NCBI RefSeq assembly: GCF_000262545.1
Contig: NZ_JH660660.1
Span: forward strand, 1,264,975 to 1,328,974
Direction of reading: 5' to 3'
Source of the DNA: Prevotella bivia DSM 20514
GTDB taxonomy: Bacteria > Bacteroidota > Bacteroidia > Bacteroidales > Bacteroidaceae
DNA: 64,000 bases
The translations under genes and the position numbers were made by a program. Numbering within the stretch: the first letter of the stretch is position 1; each line of letters begins with the position of its first letter. A model generated the notes under the pieces. It ran no database searches, was not told the DNA's origin, and worked only from the letters and a program-made list of their open reading frames with translations. Positions 27,345-34,529 of the stretch are shown here, piece by piece.

Positions 27345-27482
27345 TCAACGTTTAACATAAATTCCACTTCGAGGTGTTTCAAGGCTAATTTTCTTGATTT
27401 TTTGTTTATCAAGTAATTTTATTATCTGATTATAGACCGGCTGTCCGCTAAAATGTGTAGCCCATGTTATTGAAGTTTGCAT
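27345..27482 (-). pseudogene. Transposase N-terminal remnant (DUF4372-like)
   Basis: A 45-codon frame reading MQTSITWATHFSGQPVYNQI, then IIKLLDKQKIKKISLE. The HFSGQPVYNQIIKLLDK segment resembles the N-terminus of IS4-type transposases with a DUF4372 domain that are common in Bacteroidetes. The remaining 350 or so residues are missing. It is a scar of an older insertion. Confidence 0.4.
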
Positions 27483-27583
27483 CGAAAACAAAAGTAACAA
27501 AAAGGGCTGAAGTCTGAGTGAGAATTTTAGCCCTTAACTTTTGTATGTCGAAAAGGTTTACCGATAGTAATAATTTGTAATTA

Positions 27584-27600
27584 TTTGCCAAAATCTAACT
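27584..27600. repeat. Third copy of the AbiE operator half-site
   Basis: TTTGCCAAAATCTAACT, 16 of 17 bases identical to the right arm of the palindrome upstream of the AbiE antitoxin (29437-29453), in the same orientation, and only 2 bp beyond the toxin stop. The AbiE pair is thus bounded by a direct repeat that extends into a shared TTATT a few bases further on. Confidence 0.6.
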
Positions 27601-27602
27601 GA

Positions 27603-28670
27603 TTATTTTTGTAATAGTTCGCTCGTCTTGACCCAATAGAAGAAAGCTTCAGGTAGTACTTTCTTCAATTTGTTGAGTTTATTATTGACGGAAGGAGACA
27701 ATTCCATGGCAAGTATGGTGTTTAGATTTCCATCGTATTTCTCAATTCTCGTGCTTGATTTTTCTATTGAGGTAGCAAGATAAGCCGCACGAGCCGAATC
27801 TACGATAGCTTCTTCTATGCGATATTTCCCCTTATAGATGTAGCCGTCTATTTTCTTAATGCCACTTTGTAGCATTTTGAAATCACCTTTACCCATTTGC
27901 CCTCTGGTAGCCAGACACAAGGCGGTCTCCCTAATATCCTCATAAATGAGTGACAGTTCAGCGGGTAAGCCCCGATATTGCAATTCTATTTTCCCTATTT
28001 GGGTGAAAGTATCCTTAGTGTGCTGAAAGTTACCGGAATGTTCAAACAGCCTGCCTACATCATACAGCTGCTTGATGATTTCCAGTGAGCAATCCCTGTC
28101 TCCCTTGATATAAGGAATGCCAGAGGTATTGGGGGCAAATGCTGTAAGTTTATCACCGAGAATATCATCAGCGGATGGCACGGTTACCTTCAACGGCTTA
28201 TCATCCAATTCTATAAAAGGACCTTTAATCTCGACTTCTTCAGTAGCGTGATATTGTAAATCCTCGTACAGGACATCAAGCAGTATATATGCAGGTTTAT
28301 CATCGTTCTTATAAGCTATGTGATAAAAGAATCTCGAGTGGCTCTTGGGAATATTCGTGTCTCTCTGCTGCCGTTCTTCAAGGGTTTTGGATATAAAACC
28401 GAACTTTTCTATATCTTTCAGATAGGGTTCAATATCCGTACCTGGTGGACAGATAATGTCAATGTCTATGGATAGTCGATGGGCTGATTCTCCCAAAATA
28501 AGCATCAGAGCCGAACCGCCCTTGAAACAGAAAGGGCAACCGGACAATTTCAGCATCTCCAAGAGCGACATTGCCCTAATAACTTTCTCTATCAAATTCA
28601 GGTCTTTATATTTGTTACGAACAGATATGGCCTTTATCCATTCTGCAGTCATACATTCCTTCTTGATCAT
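27603..28670 (-). CDS. abiEii: AbiEii-type nucleotidyltransferase toxin
   Basis: A 355-residue DUF1814/AbiEii protein. CPFCFKGGSALMLILGE (about 60-76) followed by HRLSIDIDIICPP gives the GGS and DxD motifs of the DNA polymerase beta-like fold. SADDILGDKLTAFAPNTSG is the conserved later block with an essential Lys. AbiEii is the toxin of type IV toxin-antitoxin systems and is thought to transfer nucleotides to an RNA target. It overlaps the antitoxin gene by 4 bp. Confidence 0.85.
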   Translation of the reverse strand: MIKKECMTAEWIKAISVRNKYKDLNLIEKVIRAMSLLEMLKLSGCPFCFKGGSALMLILGESAHRLSIDIDIICPPGTDIEPYLKDIEKFGFISKTLEERQQRDTNIPKSHSRFFYHIAYKNDDKPAYILLDVLYEDLQYHATEEVEIKGPFIELDDKPLKVTVPSADDILGDKLTAFAPNTSGIPYIKGDRDCSLEIIKQLYDVGRLFEHSGNFQHTKDTFTQIGKIELQYRGLPAELSLIYEDIRETALCLATRGQMGKGDFKMLQSGIKKIDGYIYKGKYRIEEAIVDSARAAYLATSIEKSSTRIEKYDGNLNTILAMELSPSVNNKLNKLKKVLPEAFFYWVKTSELLQK

Positions 28671-29404
28671 ACAAAATCTTTGATGTATTTTTCTATTTGC
28701 GGTTTAATATTGCGCCGTGAGGCATAACGCAGTAACATTCCTATATTCACATTATAGTTGGTAAAGGCATTCTGCATCATGTACAAGGACTCTTGCCCTT
28801 GCAGGTAGAAGAAATCCCTGTCACATTGGATATCAACTAAGAGTTTCTCAATTTTTGGTACATTTATGCCGTTTACTTCCTGTATGGGCGATTCTGAAAC
28901 AAGAGGCTTCACAATAAAGGATCTTTTGTCCAACCGGATATAATCGGACATAATATCCTCCTTTGGCGAAAGGAAACTGCGTTCGTGCATATCCTGTACA
29001 AAGTGGAAAATGGTTTCAGTGGCATCACGCTCCGTTTCTATATAGATATTGTTGTTATACGACAGGTGATGCTGTAAGTCAGACAGTATTTCGCCGTTAT
29101 AGACACAAAAGTCCAATAAGGGATATACCGCTTTTAATTTCTTATACAACCGAATGGAGTGAGCATTAGGAACAGGATGGAAAATGTTTTTGGGGGTTGT
29201 TGTATATACTCCTTTGCTTATTCTGAATATTTTTTTTTCGTCCAACAACTTGCGTAAATGCCAAGACAACATCTTCTTGGAAAGTTCAATCTTCCCGGAA
29301 AGATACTCAGACAAGTCATTCGTCTTGAATTCCTTGTTGGCGTTTGCAAAATCTACAATTATATTACTGACGTTCATCCTGCTAGCATTAATGGTCCGGT
29401 GCAA
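28667..29404 (-). CDS. abiEi: AbiEi-like antitoxin/regulator (DUF6577-type)
   Basis: A 245-residue protein. The N-terminal 60 residues are a winged helix (LSEYLSGKIELSKKMLSWHL...LLDEKKIFRISKGVYTT), and the rest is the AbiEi-like antitoxin domain ending KPQIEKYIKDFV. In known AbiE systems this protein represses its own promoter by binding inverted repeats and blocks the toxin without contacting it. A perfect 17-bp palindrome overlaps its promoter region at 29409-29453, in agreement. Confidence 0.75.
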   Translation of the reverse strand: MHRTINASRMNVSNIIVDFANANKEFKTNDLSEYLSGKIELSKKMLSWHLRKLLDEKKIFRISKGVYTTTPKNIFHPVPNAHSIRLYKKLKAVYPLLDFCVYNGEILSDLQHHLSYNNNIYIETERDATETIFHFVQDMHERSFLSPKEDIMSDYIRLDKRSFIVKPLVSESPIQEVNGINVPKIEKLLVDIQCDRDFFYLQGQESLYMMQNAFTNYNVNIGMLLRYASRRNIKPQIEKYIKDFV

Positions 29405-29453
29405 AGATAGTTAGATTTTGGCAATAAAACAAATATATTGCCAAAATCTAACT
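29401..29453 (-). promoter_or_regulatory. AbiE promoter with 17-bp palindromic operator
   Basis: AGTTAGATTTTGGCAAT (29409-29425) and its exact complement (29437-29453) are separated by 11 bp. On the minus strand the left arm abuts a TATCTTTGC box (29401-29409), the -7 element, so a protein bound here would cover the region between -33 and -7. It also lies only a few bases before the antitoxin start. Confidence 0.7.
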
Positions 29454-29473
29454 TGTTATTATACCGTCTTTCG

Positions 29474-29782
29474 TTACCAACCATCTCGTTTACGCAACAT
29501 TTCATCTATCTCTTCCCGAAGAAAAAGTAACCTGCCATTGGCTTTGAGATAGGGAATTTTCCCTGCCCACACCCAATTATAGATGGTCTTTTGCTCCACT
29601 TTGAGAATCTTGGATACATCTATGATATCCAAGTATTCGGGTTTCAAGGGAGGATGGACAGTTGTATCAACAGATTGATCCTGCAGGACAAGCAGGCGGT
29701 CGAGTTTATCCTCGACGCTTATCAGCTTGTCGAACAGGCGTTTTTGCCAAGTGTCTTCGGTTTTATAATCTATGTACGGCAT
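29474..29782 (-). CDS. Excisionase-like helix-turn-helix protein
   Basis: A 102-residue protein. [20 protein letters not shown]...[20 protein letters not shown] is a MerR/HTH_17-type DNA-binding domain as in excisionases. The N-terminus is a coiled coil. It overlaps the primase-helicase gene by 13 bp. Proteins like this often act as Xis or as replication-module regulators in Bacteroidetes elements. Confidence 0.75.
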   Translation of the reverse strand: MPYIDYKTEDTWQKRLFDKLISVEDKLDRLLVLQDQSVDTTVHPPLKPEYLDIIDVSKILKVEQKTIYNWVWAGKIPYLKANGRLLFLREEIDEMLRKRDGW

Positions 29783-31830
29783 AGTTCTCCTTTTTGATAG
29801 TTACCATTGGTATCTTGTGCCAAGATACGTTGTTCTTTCATATAGGCAATGTATTTCTTTGCAGTTCTGTCCTTGATTTCCATTTCGCGCATCAGAACCT
29901 CACAAAGTTCTTGGTAAGTGAGCTTGAAAGAATTTCGGAAGGCTTCTTTGACAACGGCAATGAGTTCATCAGTCTTGCGCTTTTCCTTGTCCTCTTTAGA
30001 TTTCTCGCCACGATAGACGTGCATGTCCTCAGCCTTATCCCAGCCGAAAAGCATCATCGGTACGTCCAACGGACTTCCATCACGGACTTTCAATGCTTTT
30101 ACGACCGAGTATTCGGGATTATCATCTTTTTCTATGGAAAGAATTCCCGCTGCTTTGCGCTGCAATTCTGAGCCGATATGCCCACGGAGTTTAATACCAT
30201 TCGGTACGAAGTGTAGCACGCATATGATACAGGTATTATAAATCCCCGCCAAGCGATAAAGCTCGTCCACAATGGCAATACTTTCCGTTTCATCGTTGGC
30301 AGAACGTATTAAGTCGGCTATTCCGTCAATCACCACAAGGTGGATGCCTTCATGCCTGTGATGGAACAAGTCCATACTCTCACGGATAAGGTTCAGTCTG
30401 TCCTTACGAGACAGAGAGGCAAGGTACAGAGAATGGCAAAACTCCGGTACTGCCGTCAAAGAAGCCCTACGCAGTGTCTTACCCAAGTTCTTGTGCAACT
30501 GTGCCTCGGACTGTTCCGTGTCATAGTGTAGGACCGCCAAGCCTTTGGGATTGGGGGTAATCTCTAATCCCAAGGTCTTCTCTATCGGCAATCGTTTTTC
30601 TCCCAACGCTCCGGCAAGGATGGCACCCACATAGTTGCTCTTGCCTGTCCCCTCACCTCCAGTAATGCAGAACAGGTTATCCTGTGTGCCGAGTGGCACA
30701 CCGTTTACTGCTACTACTGATTTGGAAATGTCCGGTGGATTCTCATAATCAATCTCACAGGAACGTAACATCATCATGGTTTGGCTATATAGATCCGAGA
30801 ACATCTTGGCAAGCAGATCTTTCAGTTCCTTTGCCCCGTTGCCTAAGGCAAAGAAATCAGAAATGTCTTTTTCAGACTTCGTACCACTTAGCGGAAGTGA
30901 AAGGTTCAAGACCTTGTATTCCACCAGATGTTCAGACTGTTTATGTGCCTCCCGTACACCTGTTTCATCCGCATCATATAATAGTATTATATGCCTAAAA
31001 CGAAGCTGAAGGCTTTCAATGATACTTGTCGGTATCTGTGCCGTTTCACTGTTGAAGCAAATCGCATTGAAGCCGTGTGCATACAATGAGAGTACATCCT
31101 TTTCTCCACCTGTAATGAAAAGCATATCTCCTTTGGCAGGAATCTGCTCCATTCCGAAGCAATAAGTAGCAGGCATCCGTCCACCATAAAGAAAGCGGAT
31201 TTTTGGACTGTGAGGTCGGTATATCTTTACATACCCGTTTCCGATATAAGCAAATATAGGTTCCGTAGGTGAGCCATAAAGTTCAAACTTCTTATCTTCG
31301 GTAGATACACTTTCATAGCGTTTAAGACTCCGTACACGAAAGCGACGGAGTGTATCCTCATGGATGCCATAATGTGCCCAATAGTTCAGTAGACCATCGT
31401 CAAATGGCTGTATCTCAAAACTATATGGACGTTCTTCCGTACACTTGTTCATATCAGCCTTAGGAGTGGGAACAATAGTTTTTTTATATGCTGACGTGAT
31501 ATGGCTGCTATGCTTTTCACCATCACATAAAGAATACAATCCAAGTTCTTGTACTATCGTTTCCAATACTTCGGGAAAACTTGTTTTCAGGTTCAAATTA
31601 CGGAGGGTTGCCACAAACCAGAAGCAATCCCCTGAATAGGTGGTATCTCCATGATCATAGAATTTGTAAGAAGAAGTTTTCCTGTCGTAGTAGATATGGC
31701 AAGAAGCCCGCCTATCGTCATAGAAAGGGCTTCGGAAGTTGCGATGAAGGTTTACCTCAAAGCCAAGGAAATGTGAAAACACATTCAAACCTCCTTGTGT
31801 AAGTAAAAGAATCTGTTCCTTTTCTATCAT
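29770..31830 (-). CDS. Toprim/RecA-like primase-helicase of the mobile element
   Basis: A 686-residue protein. The N-terminal 100 residues are a divergent zinc-finger-like primase region ([38 protein letters not shown]). The Toprim domain follows with [16 protein letters not shown] (about 235) and [11 protein letters not shown] (about 280). A RecA/DnaB-type ATPase has [12 protein letters not shown] (about 387) and [11 protein letters not shown] (about 497). The C-terminus is a winged-helix-like tail. Such proteins provide primase and helicase functions for replication of excised Bacteroidetes elements. It overlaps both neighbours by a few bases. Confidence 0.8.
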   Translation of the reverse strand: MIEKEQILLLTQGGLNVFSHFLGFEVNLHRNFRSPFYDDRRASCHIYYDRKTSSYKFYDHGDTTYSGDCFWFVATLRNLNLKTSFPEVLETIVQELGLYSLCDGEKHSSHITSAYKKTIVPTPKADMNKCTEERPYSFEIQPFDDGLLNYWAHYGIHEDTLRRFRVRSLKRYESVSTEDKKFELYGSPTEPIFAYIGNGYVKIYRPHSPKIRFLYGGRMPATYCFGMEQIPAKGDMLFITGGEKDVLSLYAHGFNAICFNSETAQIPTSIIESLQLRFRHIILLYDADETGVREAHKQSEHLVEYKVLNLSLPLSGTKSEKDISDFFALGNGAKELKDLLAKMFSDLYSQTMMMLRSCEIDYENPPDISKSVVAVNGVPLGTQDNLFCITGGEGTGKSNYVGAILAGALGEKRLPIEKTLGLEITPNPKGLAVLHYDTEQSEAQLHKNLGKTLRRASLTAVPEFCHSLYLASLSRKDRLNLIRESMDLFHHRHEGIHLVVIDGIADLIRSANDETESIAIVDELYRLAGIYNTCIICVLHFVPNGIKLRGHIGSELQRKAAGILSIEKDDNPEYSVVKALKVRDGSPLDVPMMLFGWDKAEDMHVYRGEKSKEDKEKRKTDELIAVVKEAFRNSFKLTYQELCEVLMREMEIKDRTAKKYIAYMKEQRILAQDTNGNYQKGELCRT

Positions 31831-32207
31831 AGTTGTCGGTTTTTAGGATTAATACATGAACTCATGATGAGATTGTCCTTGAAACGGTTGAGCCGACCAA
31901 GAATCTCGTCGTTTCTCATACCTGATACGCGGAGCCGGTTACACTTCGTGGCTATCACGATAGACTTGAAGAAGTAGCGTACATCGCCACCCTCCGTGTA
32001 GCGATACCGTACCAACTGCTTCTTGCGCCAGCGGTAAAGGGTGGACTCTGAAATATTCAGAGTCCCGATAAGGTCTTTGGTTGTCATCTCCAGCTCGTCG
32101 TCAATGTCTTGGATAAGACGGGAGGTGCGCTCAACATACTGCTCAATACGATTGAGCTTGTCTATCAGTTCTTGATAGGCTTGGCTTTCTACTGCTATTA
32201 TTTCCAT
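31827..32207 (-). CDS. Helix-turn-helix protein of the replication module
   Basis: A 126-residue protein. MTTKDLIGTLNISESTLYRW...VRYRYTEGGDVRYFFKS is a MerR/HTH_17-type domain, preceded by a coiled coil (residues about 10-45). Its stop overlaps the primase-helicase start by 4 bp, and its start overlaps the stop of the XRE gene. It is a likely operon partner and regulator. Confidence 0.7.
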   Translation of the reverse strand: MEIIAVESQAYQELIDKLNRIEQYVERTSRLIQDIDDELEMTTKDLIGTLNISESTLYRWRKKQLVRYRYTEGGDVRYFFKSIVIATKCNRLRVSGMRNDEILGRLNRFKDNLIMSSCINPKNRQL

Positions 32208-32548
32208 CAGCGTAATCGTTTGGTTTTAATTGTTACATGTTCTATTTCAAGTTCACTGACTAACTGTGAAAGTCTTCTGAATGCTTCCTCAGTAAAAACC
32301 TCCAGATGAATTTCTGCTATAGGTAAAGGACCAGGCTGCCCATTACGTGCAAGAAACTCAAATATTTTGGTAGACTGGATGCCCACCTTTGAAGCGTACA
32401 TCAGAATTTGTTCAAGAGTCATTGCTGTCTTTCCTCTTTCCCAGCGCGAGATCCGACTCGAACTAACTTTCAGAATAACAGACAAATACTCCTGCGAATA
32501 ACCATTTTTCACTCTTGCTGACTTCAGCATTTCCAATAACTTTTTCAT
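32207..32548 (-). CDS. XRE-family transcriptional regulator
   Basis: A 113-residue protein. Residues 1-65 are a Cro/C1-type helix-turn-helix (KNGYSQEYLSVILKVSSSRI, SRWERGKTAMTLEQILMYAS). The C-terminal 40 residues are variable. It is the first gene of the right-end operon and lies 46 bp from an array of TGCAA repeats at 32594-32638, a plausible operator. Confidence 0.8.
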   Translation of the reverse strand: MKKLLEMLKSARVKNGYSQEYLSVILKVSSSRISRWERGKTAMTLEQILMYASKVGIQSTKIFEFLARNGQPGPLPIAEIHLEVFTEEAFRRLSQLVSELEIEHVTIKTKRLR

Positions 32549-32593
32549 ACTTATAAAGTTACTAAAGCACCGTTACAAGAGCAACCCGCCACA

Positions 32594-32638
32594 TGCAAAT
32601 GTTTGCACACTATGCAATCCGTCTTGCAGACGGTGCAA
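32594..32638 (-). promoter_or_regulatory. Helically phased TGCAA/TTGCA repeats upstream of the XRE gene
   Basis: The 5-mer occurs at 32594 (TGCAA), 32603 (TTGCA), 32613 (TGCAA), 32624 (TTGCA) and 32634 (TGCAA), alternating in direction every 9-11 bp. The first pair forms TGCAAATGTTTGCA and the last TTGCAGACGGTGCAA. This looks like a multi-site operator or iteron cluster for the adjacent regulator or the primase-helicase. Confidence 0.5.
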
Positions 32639-32749
32639 GTTTGTTTGTTAGTAGCGGAATACACAGTGTACCAATAAATATAACGAACTAAATCTAAAAC
32701 ATTTTATCACTCTTATATCTTTGTATAATTATTATTGTTTTGTAAAACT

Positions 32750-32801
32750 CCAGTGCAAGGTGCAAGTCCCTTTATATATAAGGGCTTGCATCTTGCACTG
32801 G
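32750..32801. repeat. 52-nt near-perfect hairpin with internal TGCAA copies
   Basis: CCAGTGCAAG (32750-32759) pairs with CTTGCACTGG (32792-32801), then TGCAAG (32761-32766) with CTTGCA (32785-32790), then CCCTT with AAGGG around a TATATAT loop. One mismatch and one bulge interrupt the stem. It adds four more TGCAA copies to those at 32594-32638. No T-run follows on either strand, so a replication or recombination site is more likely than a terminator. Confidence 0.6.
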
Positions 32802-32805
32802 AAAA

Positions 32806-32964
32806 TGTAGCAGTAAAATCTCTAAATATTTATGGCACAAAGATTTGGAGATATAAACAAAAAGATCTAACTTTGTACTCCGAGAATGGGAGTGAACGTG
32901 CTTTCAACAGATAGTCAAAATAGCGGTCATAAACCAGTCAGTTTGCTGCTACATTTCTGCTACA
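32806..32964 (+). repeat. Right-end octamer repeats (putative integrase arm sites)
   Basis: The octamer CTGCTACA is found at 32946-32953 and 32957-32964, and inverted (TGTAGCAG) at 32806-32813, mirroring the left-end set at 558-607. The stretch CTGCTACAGAGACTG here resembles CTGCTACAGAAACTG at the left. Confidence 0.55.
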
Positions 32965-33029
32965 GAGACTGTCAGTACAAAAAGGTAAATATTTAGCTAA
33001 CAGCGATAAGGACATATTGTGGATTAGTT

Positions 33030-33043
33030 CAGGCTGGTCCACA
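33030..33043 (+). other. attR: 14-bp direct repeat
   Basis: CAGGCTGGTCCACA, identical to attL at 387-400. Upstream of it only GTTC matches the tRNA, after a gap, so the rest of the tRNA is absent here, as expected at the distal end of an element integrated in a tRNA 3' end. Confidence 0.8.
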
Positions 33044-33054
33044 TTGAATATCAA

Positions 33055-33081
33055 GGAGTTACGGAAATGTAGCTCCTTTTT
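33055..33081 (+). terminator. Terminator just outside attR (original tRNA-Met terminator)
   Basis: GGAGTTAC (33055-33062) pairs with GTAGCTCC (33069-33076, one G-U), with a 6-nt loop and a following T-run. It lies 12 bp beyond the attR repeat, the distance expected of the tRNA's own terminator before integration. Confidence 0.7.
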
Positions 33082-33203
33082 GTTTGCTCACAGGAGACCT
33101 TCAGGTGACCTTTTCAAGGGTCAGTAGAAATTTAGTGGGGATATCCGTATAGTTTACTTAATCTAAAAATAAAGAATTTTGTCATATAAGCCCAGAAAAC
33201 AAT

Positions 33204-33261
33204 ATAAAAAAATCGGCACTCGTGCTTGCTAATATGAAGAATAAGCAAGCGACGAATGCCG
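33204..33261 (-). terminator. Terminator of the cit-acn-icd cluster
   Basis: CGGCA-CTCGT-GCTTGCT (from 33214) pairs with AGCAAGC-GACGA-ATGCCG (to 33261) with few mismatches. Read on the minus strand, it lies 20 bp after the icd stop and is followed by a run of T (33204-33213 complement). Confidence 0.75.
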
Positions 33262-33281
33262 AACTGCTACGGATCTAAAAT

Positions 33282-34493
33282 CTAGCCTAGACGTTTAGCT
33301 AATCTTTCACGAATTGCACCGATAAACCCAGCCGAGTTTACTTGTGTTGGTGTTACTCCTTCCATCAGGTTCACAAGGTCTTTGGTTACAATGCCTTCGT
33401 TTAAAGTATCAAAGCATGCGCCTTCCAACTGATTGCCGAAGTTTATCAACTCAGGTAGGTTGTCTAGCTCGCCACGTTTGCGCAATGCACCAGACCAAGC
33501 GAAGATAGTTGCCATTGGGTTGGTTGAGGTCTCTTGCCCTTTCAAATAATTGTAATAGTGGCGTGTAACGGTACCATGTGCTGCTTCATATTCGTAGTTG
33601 CCATCAGGACTAACGAGTACACTGCTCATCATAGCAAGAGAGCCAAATGCTGTAGAAACCATATCACTCATTACATCACCATCGTAGTTTTTACAAGCCC
33701 AAATGAAACCACCCTTGCTGCGGATTACGCGAGCAACAGCGTCATCGATAAGGGTGTAGAAATACTCAAGACCCTTCTTGTTGAACTCTTCCTCGTAGTC
33801 TTTCTCGAATACTTCTTGGAAAATTTCACGGAAACGAGCATCGTATTTCTTAGAAATGGTATCCTTTGTTGAGAACCAAACATCTTGATTGGTGTCGAGT
33901 GCAAATTTGAAGCAAGAGTGTGCGAATGAACGGATAGACTTATCTGTGTTGTGCATACCCTGAATAATGCCTTCTCCCTTGAATTCTTGAATGACAACTT
34001 CTTCTTTCTTACCACTAGCACCTTCGAATACCAACTTAGCTGTTCCCGGCTCGTTTACACGGAGTTCTACACCTTTATATACATCGCCATAAGCATGACG
34101 TGCAATAGTGATAGGCTTCTCCCAGCTCTTCACCGATGGGTGAATAGAAGGAATAGTGATAGGTGCGCGAAATACAGTACCGTCAAGGATAGAGCGGATA
34201 GTTCCGTTAGGGCTCTTCCACATTTCGTGTAGTTTGTATTCATCCATACGCTGAGCGTTAGGAGTGATGGTAGCACACTTTACAGCTACACCATATTTCT
34301 TGGTAGCTTCGGCAGAATCGATCGTAACTTGGTCATTGGTTTCATCGCGATGTACAAGTCCCAAGTCGTAATATTCAGCTTTGAGGTCAACAAAAGGCAG
34401 AATCAATTCGTCCTTAATCATTTTCCACAAGATTCTTGTCATCTCATCACCGTCCATCTCCACCAACGGAGTGGTCATCTTTATTTTTTCCAT
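33282..34493 (-). CDS. icd: Isocitrate dehydrogenase (NADP+)
   Basis: A 403-residue eukaryote-like (type II) NADP-dependent isocitrate dehydrogenase. Seen: TTPLVEMDGDEMTRILW at the N-terminus, SPNGTIRSILDGTVFR (substrate-binding Ser and Arg residues), KNYDGDVMSDM (metal-binding Asp residues), EAAHGTVTRHY (cofactor loop) and STNPMATIFAW. It oxidatively decarboxylates isocitrate to 2-oxoglutarate, the glutamate precursor. It is the last gene of the minus-strand citrate cluster, 36 bp after aconitase, and is followed by a strong terminator. Confidence 0.95.
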   Translation of the reverse strand: MEKIKMTTPLVEMDGDEMTRILWKMIKDELILPFVDLKAEYYDLGLVHRDETNDQVTIDSAEATKKYGVAVKCATITPNAQRMDEYKLHEMWKSPNGTIRSILDGTVFRAPITIPSIHPSVKSWEKPITIARHAYGDVYKGVELRVNEPGTAKLVFEGASGKKEEVVIQEFKGEGIIQGMHNTDKSIRSFAHSCFKFALDTNQDVWFSTKDTISKKYDARFREIFQEVFEKDYEEEFNKKGLEYFYTLIDDAVARVIRSKGGFIWACKNYDGDVMSDMVSTAFGSLAMMSSVLVSPDGNYEYEAAHGTVTRHYYNYLKGQETSTNPMATIFAWSGALRKRGELDNLPELINFGNQLEGACFDTLNEGIVTKDLVNLMEGVTPTQVNSAGFIGAIRERLAKRLG

Positions 34494-34529
34494 ATCTAGG
34501 TTTGTTAGTTAAAAAATATTATAAATTTA

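Larger units (their letters stand above)
387..33043 (+). mobile_element. Degraded integrative (conjugative-type) element in tRNA-Met
   Basis: The element spans the two 14-bp att repeats. It carries an integrase at the left end, CTGCTACA octamers near both ends, mob and tra genes of the Bacteroides conjugative-transposon type (mobA, relaxase stump, traA/B/E/F/G), a primase-helicase module near the right end, and cargo. The integrase, relaxase, traG and lysozyme genes are each broken, and traH onward is missing, so autonomous excision and conjugation are unlikely. It contains three IS elements (IS66, IS1634-like, IS982) and one group II intron. Confidence 0.85.
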
